The translations under genes and the position numbers were made by a program. The notes under the pieces are model-generated. The model was not told the origin of the DNA. It did not search any database and saw only the letters and a list, made by a program, of their open reading frames with translations. A DNA stretch of 11,309 bases from JBCBZH01 sp039815415. GTDB taxonomy: Bacteria > Bacteroidota > Rhodothermia > Rhodothermales > Rubricoccaceae. Location of the stretch: the NCBI GenBank assembly GCA_039815415.1, contig JBCBZH010000133.1, forward strand, positions 1 through 11,309, in the 5' to 3' direction. This document shows, piece by piece, positions 1 through 6,081 of this stretch. Position 1 is the stretch's first letter, and each line of letters opens with the position of its first letter.

Positions 1-1274
1 ATCTCGTCCACCCGCGCCATGTGGTAGCTCGGGTCGAACGCGCTGGCGATCTGCTCGGCGCTCAGGTGCGCCGTGATGCCCGGCGCGCCCTCCACGATCT
101 CGCGGAAGGAGCGGCGCTCGCGCCACGCCTGCATCGCCAGCGGCTGCACTGTGTCGTAGGCATCCTCCCGGTTCAGACCCGTCTCGATCAGCATCAGCAG
201 CAATCGCTGGCTGTACACCAGCCCGTAGGTGCGGTCCAGGGTCTCCGTCATGCGGTCGGGGTAGACCGTCAGGTTCTCGACGATGCGGGCCATGCGTGCC
301 AGCGCGTAGTCGAGGGCGATGGTAGCGTCGGGGAGGATGACACGCTCGACGGACGAGTGGCTGATGTCGCGCTCGTGCCAGAGGGCGACGTTCTCATAGG
401 CGGCCACCATGTAGCCGCGCATCAGGCGGGCCATGCCGGTCAGATTCTCGGAGCCCACCGGGTTGCGCTTGTGCGGCATCGCGGACGATCCCTTCTGGCC
501 CTTGCCGAACGACTCCTCGGCCTCTAGCACCTCGCTCCGCTGCAGGTGGCGGATCTCGACCGCAATGGTCTCGATGGTCGCGCCGATGAGCGCCAGCGCG
601 GCGAGGTACTGCGCGTGGAGGTCACGCGGGAGCACCTGCGTGGAGATGGGCGCAGCCCGGAGCCCGAGGCGCTCGCACGTCAGGCGCTCCACCTCCGGCG
701 GGATGTTGGCGAACGTGCCCACGGCGCCCGAGAGCTTCCCGACGCGCACAGCCTCGGCGGCAGCGTCGAACCGTTCGAGGTCACGCTGTACCTGGTCGTA
801 GAAGCGCGCCAGCTTGAGGCCGAACGTCGTCGGCTCCGCGTGGACGCCGTGCGTGCGCCCGACGCAGAGGGTGTGCTTGTGCTCCTGTGCCCGCTTTTCC
901 AGCACCTCACCGAGCCGCACCAGCCCGTCGCGCAGGATCGCGTTGGCGCGGGTCAGGCGGAGCGACTGCGCCGTGTCCACCACGTCCGACGACGTCAGCC
1001 CGTAGTGGACCCACTTGCGCTCGTCGCCCAGCGTCTCGGACACGGCCCGCGTGAACGCCACCACGTCGTGCCGCGTCTCGGCCTCGATTTCGTGGATGCG
1101 CTCGATGTTGAACGACGCGTTCTCGTAGAGCGTCTCCACGTCCTCCATCGGGATCTGGCCGGTGGCCTTGGCCCACGCCCAGCACGCCGCCAGCTCGACG
1201 TCCAGCCAGGCCTGGTACTGCGCGTCTTCGGTCCAAATGGCGCCCATGTCCGGGCGGGTGTAGCGGTCGATCAT
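1..1274 (-). CDS. purB: Adenylosuccinate lyase, C-terminus cut by window edge
   Basis: The enzyme cleaves SAICAR to AICAR plus fumarate, and adenylosuccinate to AMP plus fumarate, in cytosolic purine synthesis. Read on the minus strand from ATG at 1274, 424 codons are visible. They contain the fumarase/aspartase superfamily signature SSAMPHKRNP (residues 263-272), whose serine lies in the catalytic loop. The other expected catalytic histidines are in TRHD (H69) and THGVHAEP (H142). The N-terminus MIDRYTRPDMGAIW is typical of the short Bacillus-type PurB of about 430 residues, so probably only about ten C-terminal residues are missing. No Shine-Dalgarno sequence precedes the start. Instead a copy of the dispersed 12-mer described elsewhere abuts the ATG. 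The gene is divergent from the DinB-like gene. Identification by family motifs is secure. Confidence 0.97.
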   Translation of the reverse strand, partial: MIDRYTRPDMGAIWTEDAQYQAWLDVELAACWAWAKATGQIPMEDVETLYENASFNIERIHEIEAETRHDVVAFTRAVSETLGDERKWVHYGLTSSDVVDTAQSLRLTRANAILRDGLVRLGEVLEKRAQEHKHTLCVGRTHGVHAEPTTFGLKLARFYDQVQRDLERFDAAAEAVRVGKLSGAVGTFANIPPEVERLTCERLGLRAAPISTQVLPRDLHAQYLAALALIGATIETIAVEIRHLQRSEVLEAEESFGKGQKGSSAMPHKRNPVGSENLTGMARLMRGYMVAAYENVALWHERDISHSSVERVILPDATIALDYALARMARIVENLTVYPDRMTETLDRTYGLVYSQRLLLMLIETGLNREDAYDTVQPLAMQAWRERRSFREIVEGAPGITAHLSAEQIASAFDPSYHMARVDE

Positions 1275-1285
1275 CGAGCTGGCGA
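1274..1285. repeat. Single copy of dispersed 12-mer abutting purB start
   Basis: TCGAGCTGGCGA is an exact reverse-complement copy of the 12-mer TCGCCAGCTCGA. Its first base is the complement of the A of the purB ATG, so it occupies the place where a ribosome binding site would be. No inverted partner was seen in the 123-base divergent intergenic space, so here it cannot form the local hairpin seen at other sites. Confidence 0.7.
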
Positions 1286-1397
1286 GAGGTGTGCTCCGAA
1301 AGTCGGGCGGACGGCGGCGGCGAACCCTGAACCCCTCGCCAAGATTCGGGACACCTGAACGCGGCGTGGCGTAGAGTTGCCGCCGTCTGTCTCTCCT

Positions 1398-1931
1398 ATG
1401 CGCGACCGCCTGCTCACTCGCCTCGATGCCTTCGACCGCCTGCGGTGGGGTCTCCTTGACCAGTTGGATGCGACGTCGCCAGAGATTCTCGCCTTCGTGC
1501 CTGCGCCCGGTGAATGGTCCATCCTGGAGGTCGTCGAGCATCTCGTCCGGGCCGAGGCCGATGTGCTTCGAGGCACGCCGCCGCTTCACGAGCTGGTCGC
1601 CAGGCCTCGTGGCCTCACGGCTCGGCTGCGGTACGTCTTCACGAACGCCCTGCTGCGGTCTCCAATCTCTGTCGGGATTCCTTCGGCGGGGATGGCGCCC
1701 CAAGGGAACGTCGAGCTGGCGGAGCTGCGCCAGACGTGGGACGCCAGCCAGCGATGGCTCCGCGCCTACATCGCGTCGGAAAAGGACCTGAGCCGGGCCG
1801 TGTTTGTCCATCCGGTCACCGGGCCTCTCGATGTCGCCAGCACAATCGCGCTGAACGCGGTCCACATCCGGCGCCACCTCAGACAGATCGACCGGGTGCG
1901 CACCGCGGCAGAAGCTCAGGTATCGGCCTGA
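1398..1931 (+). CDS. DinB-like (YfiT/DinB superfamily) metal-binding protein
   Basis: This 177-residue protein fits the DinB/YfiT four-helix-bundle superfamily, whose members bind a divalent metal through three histidines. Many act as thiol-dependent S-transferases or have unknown stress-related roles. Visible marks are PAPGEWSILEVVEHLVRAE near residues 36-54, with candidate ligand H48, and AVHIRRHLRQI near 154-164, with H156 and H160 four apart as expected for the other two ligands. I chose ATG 1398 because helix 1 (MRDRLLTRLDAF) starts there. An in-frame TTG at 1377 would add seven residues (MPPSVSP) with no support. No clear Shine-Dalgarno precedes it. It ends at a strong hairpin shared with the convergent lipoprotein gene. 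Substrate cannot be told from sequence. It is not the DinB DNA polymerase IV. Confidence 0.87.
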   Translation: MRDRLLTRLDAFDRLRWGLLDQLDATSPEILAFVPAPGEWSILEVVEHLVRAEADVLRGTPPLHELVARPRGLTARLRYVFTNALLRSPISVGIPSAGMAPQGNVELAELRQTWDASQRWLRAYIASEKDLSRAVFVHPVTGPLDVASTIALNAVHIRRHLRQIDRVRTAAEAQVSA

Positions 1932-1972
1932 GTCCGCATCCGTCCTGGCGCAGGCGTTGCTTATGGCTCCCA

Positions 1973-2005
1973 GCTTCGAGCTGGTGACGGTCGCCAGCTC
2001 GAAGT
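1973..2005. terminator. Bidirectional hairpin between convergent genes
   Basis: CTTCGAGCTGG (1974-1984) and CCAGCTCGAAG (1994-2004) form a perfect 11-bp stem. Inside it, a T.G wobble and two further pairs leave a three-base loop (CGG), and a G.T pair can be added outside. It lies 42 bases after the DinB-like stop and three bases past the lipoprotein stop at 2008, so it can serve both convergent genes. Neither side has a run of T, so intrinsic termination would be non-canonical. The right arm contains an exact copy of the dispersed 12-mer (1991-2002). Confidence 0.75.
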
Positions 2006-2007
2006 GG

Positions 2008-2904
2008 CTAGTCCTCCATCGTGATGCGCGTTCGCCCCGGCCCGGTTCGGACGATCAGGGTGAACGCATCGAGGTCGTCCTCAGCGCCGGGCGTGGCGTA
2101 GCGCCCGCCGCCGAGCGTCACCAGGCCGGCGGGAACCTCCACGGCCGACACCCGCGATGATGGCGCATCCAACACGATGGGCACGTCCTCGGGCAGCGCG
2201 ATCTCGAGGGTGGCAATGCCGACCTCCACACGCGCCTCGGCGCCCGGCACGATGGCCTCGCCCGTGAAGTCCAGCGTGTACCGTCCCACCCCACCCTTGA
2301 ACTCCAACCGCTCGAAGCGCGCGTTGCCCAGCTCGTCCAGCTCCACCTCGCCCACCCCTGCGAACACGTCCATGCGGCGGAGCGGCTCCAGGTTGGGCTC
2401 GTCGAAGCTGAGGTCGGTTGCCGCCACGCCCGTTTGCAGCGTCAGGCGACGTAGAGGAATGCCCGCTAGCTCGAGGTCCGCCGACGCTGCACCGAGGTGC
2501 AGGTCCAGGTCCAGCGGGCGCTCCGGCGAGAAGTAGAGGCGCCAGTCAAGGTCTCCGCCCAGATCCCGCAGCCCAGCAGGCTCGCTCGCCAGCCCGAGCG
2601 TGACACGCGCCTGCGGGCCGCTTTCGGTGGTCTCGTTGGTGGAGCTGAAGGCTGGGGCAAAGCCATCGGCAGGCAGGTCGATCTCTGCCTGAAAGAGCGT
2701 GCCGTCCTCGGCGTGCCCTAGCGTCACCTCCCCGATGGTCAGGTCCAGATCCGCGCGGAGCGTGGTTTGCCCCTCGTCCACCACCTCCACGAACTCCCGG
2801 CGCGGCTCGCCTGGCGGCTCGCCCTTGCCCTCTCCGCACCCCGCCAGCCCGACACCACTCCACGCAACAACGAGAGCGAGGACACGGGGGGAGAGGCGGA
2901 GCAT
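2008..2904 (-). CDS. Lipoprotein with toast-rack (DUF2154/LiaF-like) beta domain
   Basis: This 298-residue protein has an N-terminal signal (MLRLSPRVLALVVAWSGVG) ending in lipobox L20-A21-G22-C23, so it should be lipidated and anchored in the envelope. After an acidic linker, the rest is all-beta with repeated strands: LDLDLHLGAASADLELAG, then alternating pieces containing VAATDLSF, DVFAGVGEVELDEL and FKGGVGRYTLDFTG. This matches the toast-rack/DUF2154 and DUF4097 style, where each short strand carries a small G-x-G or L-x-L unit. Related domains occur in cell-envelope stress proteins (LiaF) and putative adhesins. The molecular role is unknown. It stands alone, upstream on the minus strand lies the terminator-like hairpin of the SAP/membrane pair, and no Shine-Dalgarno is visible. 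Family placement is by strand pattern, so moderately sure; lipoprotein status is firmer. Confidence 0.85.
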   Translation of the reverse strand: MLRLSPRVLALVVAWSGVGLAGCGEGKGEPPGEPRREFVEVVDEGQTTLRADLDLTIGEVTLGHAEDGTLFQAEIDLPADGFAPAFSSTNETTESGPQARVTLGLASEPAGLRDLGGDLDWRLYFSPERPLDLDLHLGAASADLELAGIPLRRLTLQTGVAATDLSFDEPNLEPLRRMDVFAGVGEVELDELGNARFERLEFKGGVGRYTLDFTGEAIVPGAEARVEVGIATLEIALPEDVPIVLDAPSSRVSAVEVPAGLVTLGGGRYATPGAEDDLDAFTLIVRTGPGRTRITMED

Positions 2905-3036
2905 GGCGCCGGGCTACGTGGAGGAGCTGAACAGGTTACGTCGCTCCAGCTGGCAACGCCTGACCCCAGCCCGCTAAGCTGCACCTGTTCTGGGAGACGA
3001 TGATGCCTCATTCCAGCTTGGCTACCCCTCACCCTG

Positions 3037-3059
3037 TCCCTCTCCCAGCGGGAGAGGGG
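3037..3059. repeat. CCCTCTCCC/GGGAGAGGG palindrome, probable terminator
   Basis: CCCTCTCCC (3038-3046), loop AGC and GGGAGAGGG (3050-3058) make a perfect 9-bp GC-rich stem, with a further T.G pair outside. It sits 27 bases beyond the stop of the membrane-protein gene read on the minus strand. The flanking CCTCACCCTGTCCCTCTCCC context is the widespread intergenic palindrome whose spurious translation reads PLPLGEGQGEG; that peptide indeed appears if 3022-3249 minus is translated. A role as a terminator for the SAP/membrane operon is inferred. There is no T-run. Confidence 0.7.
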
Positions 3060-3085
3060 ACCTGATCTGCACCCTCGAGCCGACA

Positions 3086-3481
3086 TCAGGATGCCATGAG
3101 GAGGCGCTCCCGATGAATCCATTCCAGCCTCGCCAGCCCGCCCACAAACACGCCCTCAGCCAGAATGTGCGCCAGCCCGAACGGCGACGCGGCCTGCCAG
3201 AGAATGACAACCCCGACGGCGCAGAGCACAGCCCACGTCCCGTTGGCAATCACGAGGAAGACAATCCCTGCGCGGGGCCTCTGCTTCCGAACCGCGAGCG
3301 AGAGCGAATAGAGCCCGTACCCCGCGTTCGCCAGCGCGATGACGGTATACAGGGTCCCCGGCAGGTCGTAGAGCGGACTCAGCCAGCGGGATAGCACGAG
3401 CATGCCAACTCCCACCGTGAGGCCCGCAAGGCTATCCACCCAGAGGAGCTTCTCGGGAAGCCAGGTCTGCAGCCGCTCCAT
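3086..3481 (-). CDS. Small four-helix integral membrane protein, unknown function
   Basis: This 131-residue hydrophobic protein has four likely membrane segments at about residues 13-33, 42-63, 71-97 and 101-118, with basic loops (RKQRPR at 66-71, HRER at 123-126). No catalytic motif or known transporter signature is recognised. I chose ATG 3481 because it overlaps the upstream SAP-gene stop by one base (TGATG), a classic arrangement for translational coupling; the longer in-frame reading to 3652 would run antisense-like through the SAP gene in another frame. The two genes therefore form an operon, followed by the palindromic hairpin at 3037-3059. The C-terminal segment AHILAEGVFVGGLARLEWIHR is well structured for a final helix with a charged cytoplasmic tail. 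Real gene very likely; function unknown. Confidence 0.8.
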   Translation of the reverse strand: MERLQTWLPEKLLWVDSLAGLTVGVGMLVLSRWLSPLYDLPGTLYTVIALANAGYGLYSLSLAVRKQRPRAGIVFLVIANGTWAVLCAVGVVILWQAASPFGLAHILAEGVFVGGLARLEWIHRERLLMAS

Positions 3482-4029
3482 CAGTCCGTTTCGGTCCACT
3501 CCGAGCGTCGGCGGCCCCGCTTCTCCCACCACGCGTCCCGCACCTCCTCGGGCGTCGCGTTGGGGTGCTCCGCCCGATAGGCTCTCATGTGCCGGTTGTA
3601 TTCGAGCTGGCGGGGGATGACTCTCGGCCCTGACGCCTTCGACGCCCGCCACGCGTCCAGGGCCTCTCCCAGCGTTCGGCCCTCGCCGTCCCGGATGAAG
3701 TCGACGAGGGCCTGATTGAATCGGAACGACGGCCCCACCTCGGCCTCAAAGAAGGCTCGCAACCGCTGCCCCGATCGCCAGCCCCGTCCGATCTCGGTAT
3801 CGAGAGACAGCGCCTCGGGCATCGGCTCCGCGCGTGGCCGACGAGCTGGCGACGGACGCAGAATCGTCCCGTCGCGGAGAAACGCCGCAATCCGATCCAC
3901 CAGCTCGGTCTTGGCCCCACTGACCGGAAGGCTGTGCTCTCGGCAGAACGCCACCAGCTCGGCCTTCAGCCAGTAGTAGTCGAGAAAGTCCTCTGCGGCA
4001 AGCGAAAGATCGAGAGCAGGACGGCTCAT
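3481..4029 (-). CDS. SAP domain protein with DUF6434-type domain
   Basis: This 182-residue protein starts with a SAP-like helix-extended-helix (about residues 17-51: YYWLKAELVAFCREH then SGAKTELVDRIAAFL). The SAP motif is known for nucleic-acid binding. The middle section (about 73-130, with RSGQRLRAFFEAEVG and a FNQALVDFIRDGEGRTLGEA stretch) matches my recollection of the DUF6434 domain found next to bacterial SAP domains. The basic tail (HMRAYRAEHPNATPEEVRDA, then WWEKRGRRR) resembles another small DNA-binding-like helical unit. ATG 4029 was chosen; an in-frame TTG at 4053 would add only eight weak residues. The stop overlaps the next gene's ATG by one base. A DNA- or RNA-binding role is inferred from SAP alone, and no enzyme motif is visible. 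Confidence 0.85.
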   Translation of the reverse strand: MSRPALDLSLAAEDFLDYYWLKAELVAFCREHSLPVSGAKTELVDRIAAFLRDGTILRPSPARRPRAEPMPEALSLDTEIGRGWRSGQRLRAFFEAEVGPSFRFNQALVDFIRDGEGRTLGEALDAWRASKASGPRVIPRQLEYNRHMRAYRAEHPNATPEEVRDAWWEKRGRRRSEWTETD

Positions 4030-4064
4030 GAGGCGTAGCGAGAGCGCACTCAAGGATACCGATT

Positions 4065-4079
4065 CCGCCAGCTCGAGGG
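4065..4079. repeat. Left arm of 15-bp inverted repeat flanking ECF sigma gene
   Basis: CCGCCAGCTCGAGGG is the exact reverse complement of 4810-4824 on the other side of the ECF sigma gene. It contains the dispersed 12-mer with one mismatch. No matching target-site duplication is seen outside the two arms, so it does not look like a simple transposon end. Confidence 0.65.
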
Positions 4080-4097
4080 CTCGACGGGTGCCCCTCG
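4074..4097 (-). terminator. Candidate terminator downstream of ECF sigma gene
   Basis: CGAGGG (4074-4079) pairs with CCCTCG (4092-4097) around a loop of about 12 bases. A seventh pair is possible with a bulge. It starts about 33 bases past the sigma gene stop on the minus strand and shares bases with the repeat arm at 4065-4079. Stem length is modest and there is no T-run, so this is a weak call. Confidence 0.35.
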
Positions 4098-4130
4098 TTC
4101 CTGTTTCCCAGTTCCTAATTCCTCACCCCT

Positions 4131-4742
4131 CTACTCCAGCTCGTCGCGGCGGTCGCGGAGATACTTGTTGAGCAGCGCGCGGGCGCGGAAGATGTGCGCC
4201 TTCACCGTCCCAAGTGGCAGGTCCAGCGCCTCGGCGATCTCGTCGTAGGTCTTCTCCTCCTGATGCCGCATCACGATGACGCGGTGGTACTTCTCTGGAA
4301 GCTGCTCGATGGCGTCCCGAAGGATCGCATTGCGCTGGTCTGTGACGATGGCCTTGTCTGGCCGATACGTCGTGTCCGGCAAGTCCATCTTCAGCTCGCC
4401 GTCGCCCGTCTGGAGTGGCTTATCAATAGAGACCGTCGAGAGCTTCTTCTTGCGGATGTAGTCGATGGTGTGGTTCGTGGCGATGCGGTAGAGCCACGTC
4501 GAGAACGCATAGGCCGGCGAGTACGACTGGAGCGATCCGAAGGCCTTGACGAAGGCCTCCTGCACCAGATCATCCACCTCCTGACTGTCGCGCACCATTT
4601 TGCCGACATGCCGCACCAGCGCGATCTGGTACTTGTTGACAAGCGCCTCGTACGACCGTTGATCGCCGTCGAGCGCGCTGACGACGAGCGCGCGGTCTTC
4701 CTCGGACGACGCGGACGGGGGAGCAGACGACGGCTGGGCCAT
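4131..4742 (-). CDS. ECF-subfamily RNA polymerase sigma factor (RpoE-like)
   Basis: This 203-residue sigma-70 family factor is reduced to regions 2 and 4. Region 2 spans about residues 29-100 and shows the region 2.2 core EVDDLVQEAFVKAFGSL, then FSTWLYRIATNHTIDYIRKKK, which contacts the -10 element. Region 4 spans about 141-193: QLPEKYHRVIVMRH, then the helix-turn-helix YDEIAEALDLPLGTVKAHIF for the -35 element. The acidic linker between them is normal for the group. No anti-sigma factor gene lies next to it, which is uncommon for ECF factors, so control may come from a distant partner or from its own transcription. The gene is divergent from exbD and flanked by a 15-bp inverted repeat. The start is the ATG at 4742, without a Shine-Dalgarno. 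Family assignment is certain; regulon unknown. Confidence 0.95.
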   Translation of the reverse strand: MAQPSSAPPSASSEEDRALVVSALDGDQRSYEALVNKYQIALVRHVGKMVRDSQEVDDLVQEAFVKAFGSLQSYSPAYAFSTWLYRIATNHTIDYIRKKKLSTVSIDKPLQTGDGELKMDLPDTTYRPDKAIVTDQRNAILRDAIEQLPEKYHRVIVMRHQEEKTYDEIAEALDLPLGTVKAHIFRARALLNKYLRDRRDELE

Positions 4743-4809
4743 ACACAGAGCGGGTGAGCCCCGAATCTACGGAGCCCGACAGCCCAGCACCGCACCTCTG
4801 GGCAACGAT

Positions 4810-4824
4810 CCCTCGAGCTGGCGG
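4810..4824. repeat. Right arm of 15-bp inverted repeat flanking ECF sigma gene
   Basis: CCCTCGAGCTGGCGG is the exact reverse complement of 4065-4079. It lies in the 111-base divergent space between the sigma gene and exbD, 30 bases upstream of the exbD start, where it could overlap promoters for either gene. It contains the dispersed 12-mer with one mismatch. Confidence 0.65.
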
Positions 4825-4853
4825 TCTTGGTCCTATTACCTCCCCGCTCCACC

Positions 4854-5264
4854 ATGGCTTCCGACCGCACCACGCCGACCATCCCGACTGCCTCGCTCGC
4901 AGACATCGCCTTTCTGCTGCTCGTCTTCTTCCTCGTCGCCACCACCATCGGAGCCGAGATGGGCCTGCCTGCCACGCTGCCGGGAATTGTCAACCACCCA
5001 GCGTCCGTCGCGCCGGAAACGTTGCTGTCCGTGGACGTCCGCGCGGATGGCCGCATCGCCCTGAACGGCTCTGAGACCTCAGCGGAGGATCTTCGCCAGC
5101 GCGTGGCGGACCATGCCGCTGCCGGGCCTCACCAGCGTGTCGCTCTCCGAACCGCTCGCGAGACGCCCTACACGGACTACATCTCCGTGTTCGATGCGAT
5201 CCTGCTCGGCCACCGGGATGTGAACGCCACGCCACGCCTGACGCTTCGAGAGCCGATCCCGTAG
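4854..5264 (+). CDS. ExbD/TolR-family biopolymer transport protein
   Basis: This 136-residue protein has the ExbD layout: a short cytoplasmic N-terminus, one membrane helix (about residues 15-33, LADIAFLLLVFFLVATTIG) and a periplasmic domain. D17 at the start of the helix matches the conserved aspartate of ExbD/TolR/MotB-type stators that carries the proton path. ExbD works with ExbB (and TonB) to energise outer-membrane transport. The ATG at 4854 was preferred to an in-frame GTG at 4827, since the proline- and threonine-rich lead IPTAS then begins as in Bacteroidota homologues. Neither ExbB nor TonB is nearby, so it may be a spare copy serving a complex encoded elsewhere. The periplasmic domain (SVDVRADGRIALNG, YTDYISVFDAI) is intact. 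A lipoprotein gene follows on the same strand. Confidence 0.9.
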   Translation: MASDRTTPTIPTASLADIAFLLLVFFLVATTIGAEMGLPATLPGIVNHPASVAPETLLSVDVRADGRIALNGSETSAEDLRQRVADHAAAGPHQRVALRTARETPYTDYISVFDAILLGHRDVNATPRLTLREPIP

Positions 5265-5373
5265 CGCCCGGCTCATCCGCTCGTGACGACGCAACGCAGA
5301 TCCTTTTCCTGGATGCGGAGCACCCATGACTGATGTCCGAAGCTATCGTTCTCCTCTCCTGTCCACCGATCCG

Positions 5374-6018
5374 ATGGCCCGGCTTTCTCTCGTCGTCCTC
5401 CTCCTCTTCGGTGGCTGTGCCACCTCTCAGGTCCCCATTCCTCAGGGCTCCACGGTCGACATGGATGGCACCCTCGAGTCCACAGAATGGGCTCAAGCGC
5501 ATCGTCTGCCTCTAGAGGGCGGTGGATCGGTCCTGCTCCAGCACGATAGCGACGCCGTCTACATCGGCTTCGAGGCGCTCCCCGATGGCTGGGCGCACGT
5601 CTACCTGTCCGAGTCCGATTCGGTTCATGTCCTCCACGCATCCGCTGCCCTCGGAACCGCGACCTACGCGCGCCAGGGCGATCTCTGGCGTCCTGTTCGT
5701 AGCTTCACCTGGGAGGTTCGCGGACAGACCCTCACCGAGGAGCTGCGGGCCGCACGCCGTGCTTTTCTGAGCCGCGAGGGCTGGGCCGCCTCCACAATGG
5801 CGATGGGCACGCCCGGCGAGATTGAGTTTCGAATCGAACGCGCTTGGATCGATGCCTCGGATGCGATCGCATTCGTCTACAGCACGGGCCCCGACGCCAT
5901 CCTGCATAGCCCCGAAGCACTCTCGGACGCCACAGTTGCCCCCTTGCTGGTCCGTGGCGACACGCCGGACTCGCTCCGATTTGAGACGCCGCAGTGGCAC
6001 CAGCTCGATCTGGAGTAG
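5374..6018 (+). CDS. Lipoprotein with CBM9-like/DOMON-type beta-sandwich
   Basis: Read from ATG 5374 this is a 214-residue protein beginning MARLSLVVLLLFGGC, a short lipoprotein signal with acylated C15, though the -3 residue is F rather than the usual L. The body opens with VDMDGTLESTEWAQA, followed by VLLQHDSDAVYIGFEALPDG, resembling the start of CBM9-like/DOMON domains (DG-x-LD-x-x-EW, then D-x-x-x-Y-x-x-F) that bind sugars or haem in secreted proteins. The ligand here is unknown. An alternative in-frame ATG at 5326 has a GGAG five bases upstream, the only good Shine-Dalgarno in the window, and would put 16 residues ahead of the signal; I favour 5374 from the signal but am not certain. The last codons and the TAG lie inside a 14-bp hairpin. 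Confidence 0.82.
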   Translation: MARLSLVVLLLFGGCATSQVPIPQGSTVDMDGTLESTEWAQAHRLPLEGGGSVLLQHDSDAVYIGFEALPDGWAHVYLSESDSVHVLHASAALGTATYARQGDLWRPVRSFTWEVRGQTLTEELRAARRAFLSREGWAASTMAMGTPGEIEFRIERAWIDASDAIAFVYSTGPDAILHSPEALSDATVAPLLVRGDTPDSLRFETPQWHQLDLE

Positions 6019-6037
6019 GGTCGGATCGAGCTGGTGC
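5997..6037 (+). terminator. Hairpin spanning the stop codon of the CBM9-like lipoprotein gene
   Basis: GCACCAGCTCGATC (5997-6010) and GATCGAGCTGGTGC (6024-6037) form a perfect 14-bp stem. The left arm encodes the last residues of the upstream protein, and the TAG (6016-6018) is in the loop. Both arms match the dispersed 12-mer with two mismatches. There is no T-run after it. It ends 44 bases before the CPBP-like start, so it could either end the lipoprotein message or protect its 3' end. Confidence 0.7.
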
Positions 6038-6081
6038 AATCGGATCAGGTGCCCGAGGTACGGGCGCTCTAGGTTGGTCGC

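Noticed and set aside
546..1358. Long plus-strand open frame of 270 codons
   Set aside because: It is antisense to purB, whose catalytic motifs are certain, and its translation is an Arg/Val/His/Leu-rich shadow typical of GC-rich DNA.
2905..3085. Possible tRNA or small RNA in the 181-base gap
   Set aside because: No cloverleaf or T-loop was found; a short CCCAG/CTGGG pair near 2965-2994 is too weak. Only the palindrome at 3037-3059 is supported.
3022..3249. Minus-strand small frame ending in PLPLGEGQGEG
   Set aside because: It is the known spurious translation of the CCCTCTCCC palindrome and overlaps the membrane-protein gene in another frame.
4065..4824. Inverted repeats as ends of an insertion sequence
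   Set aside because: There is no transposase, the enclosed gene is an ordinary sigma factor, and no target-site duplication is visible outside the arms. The invertible-segment idea is kept only as a question.
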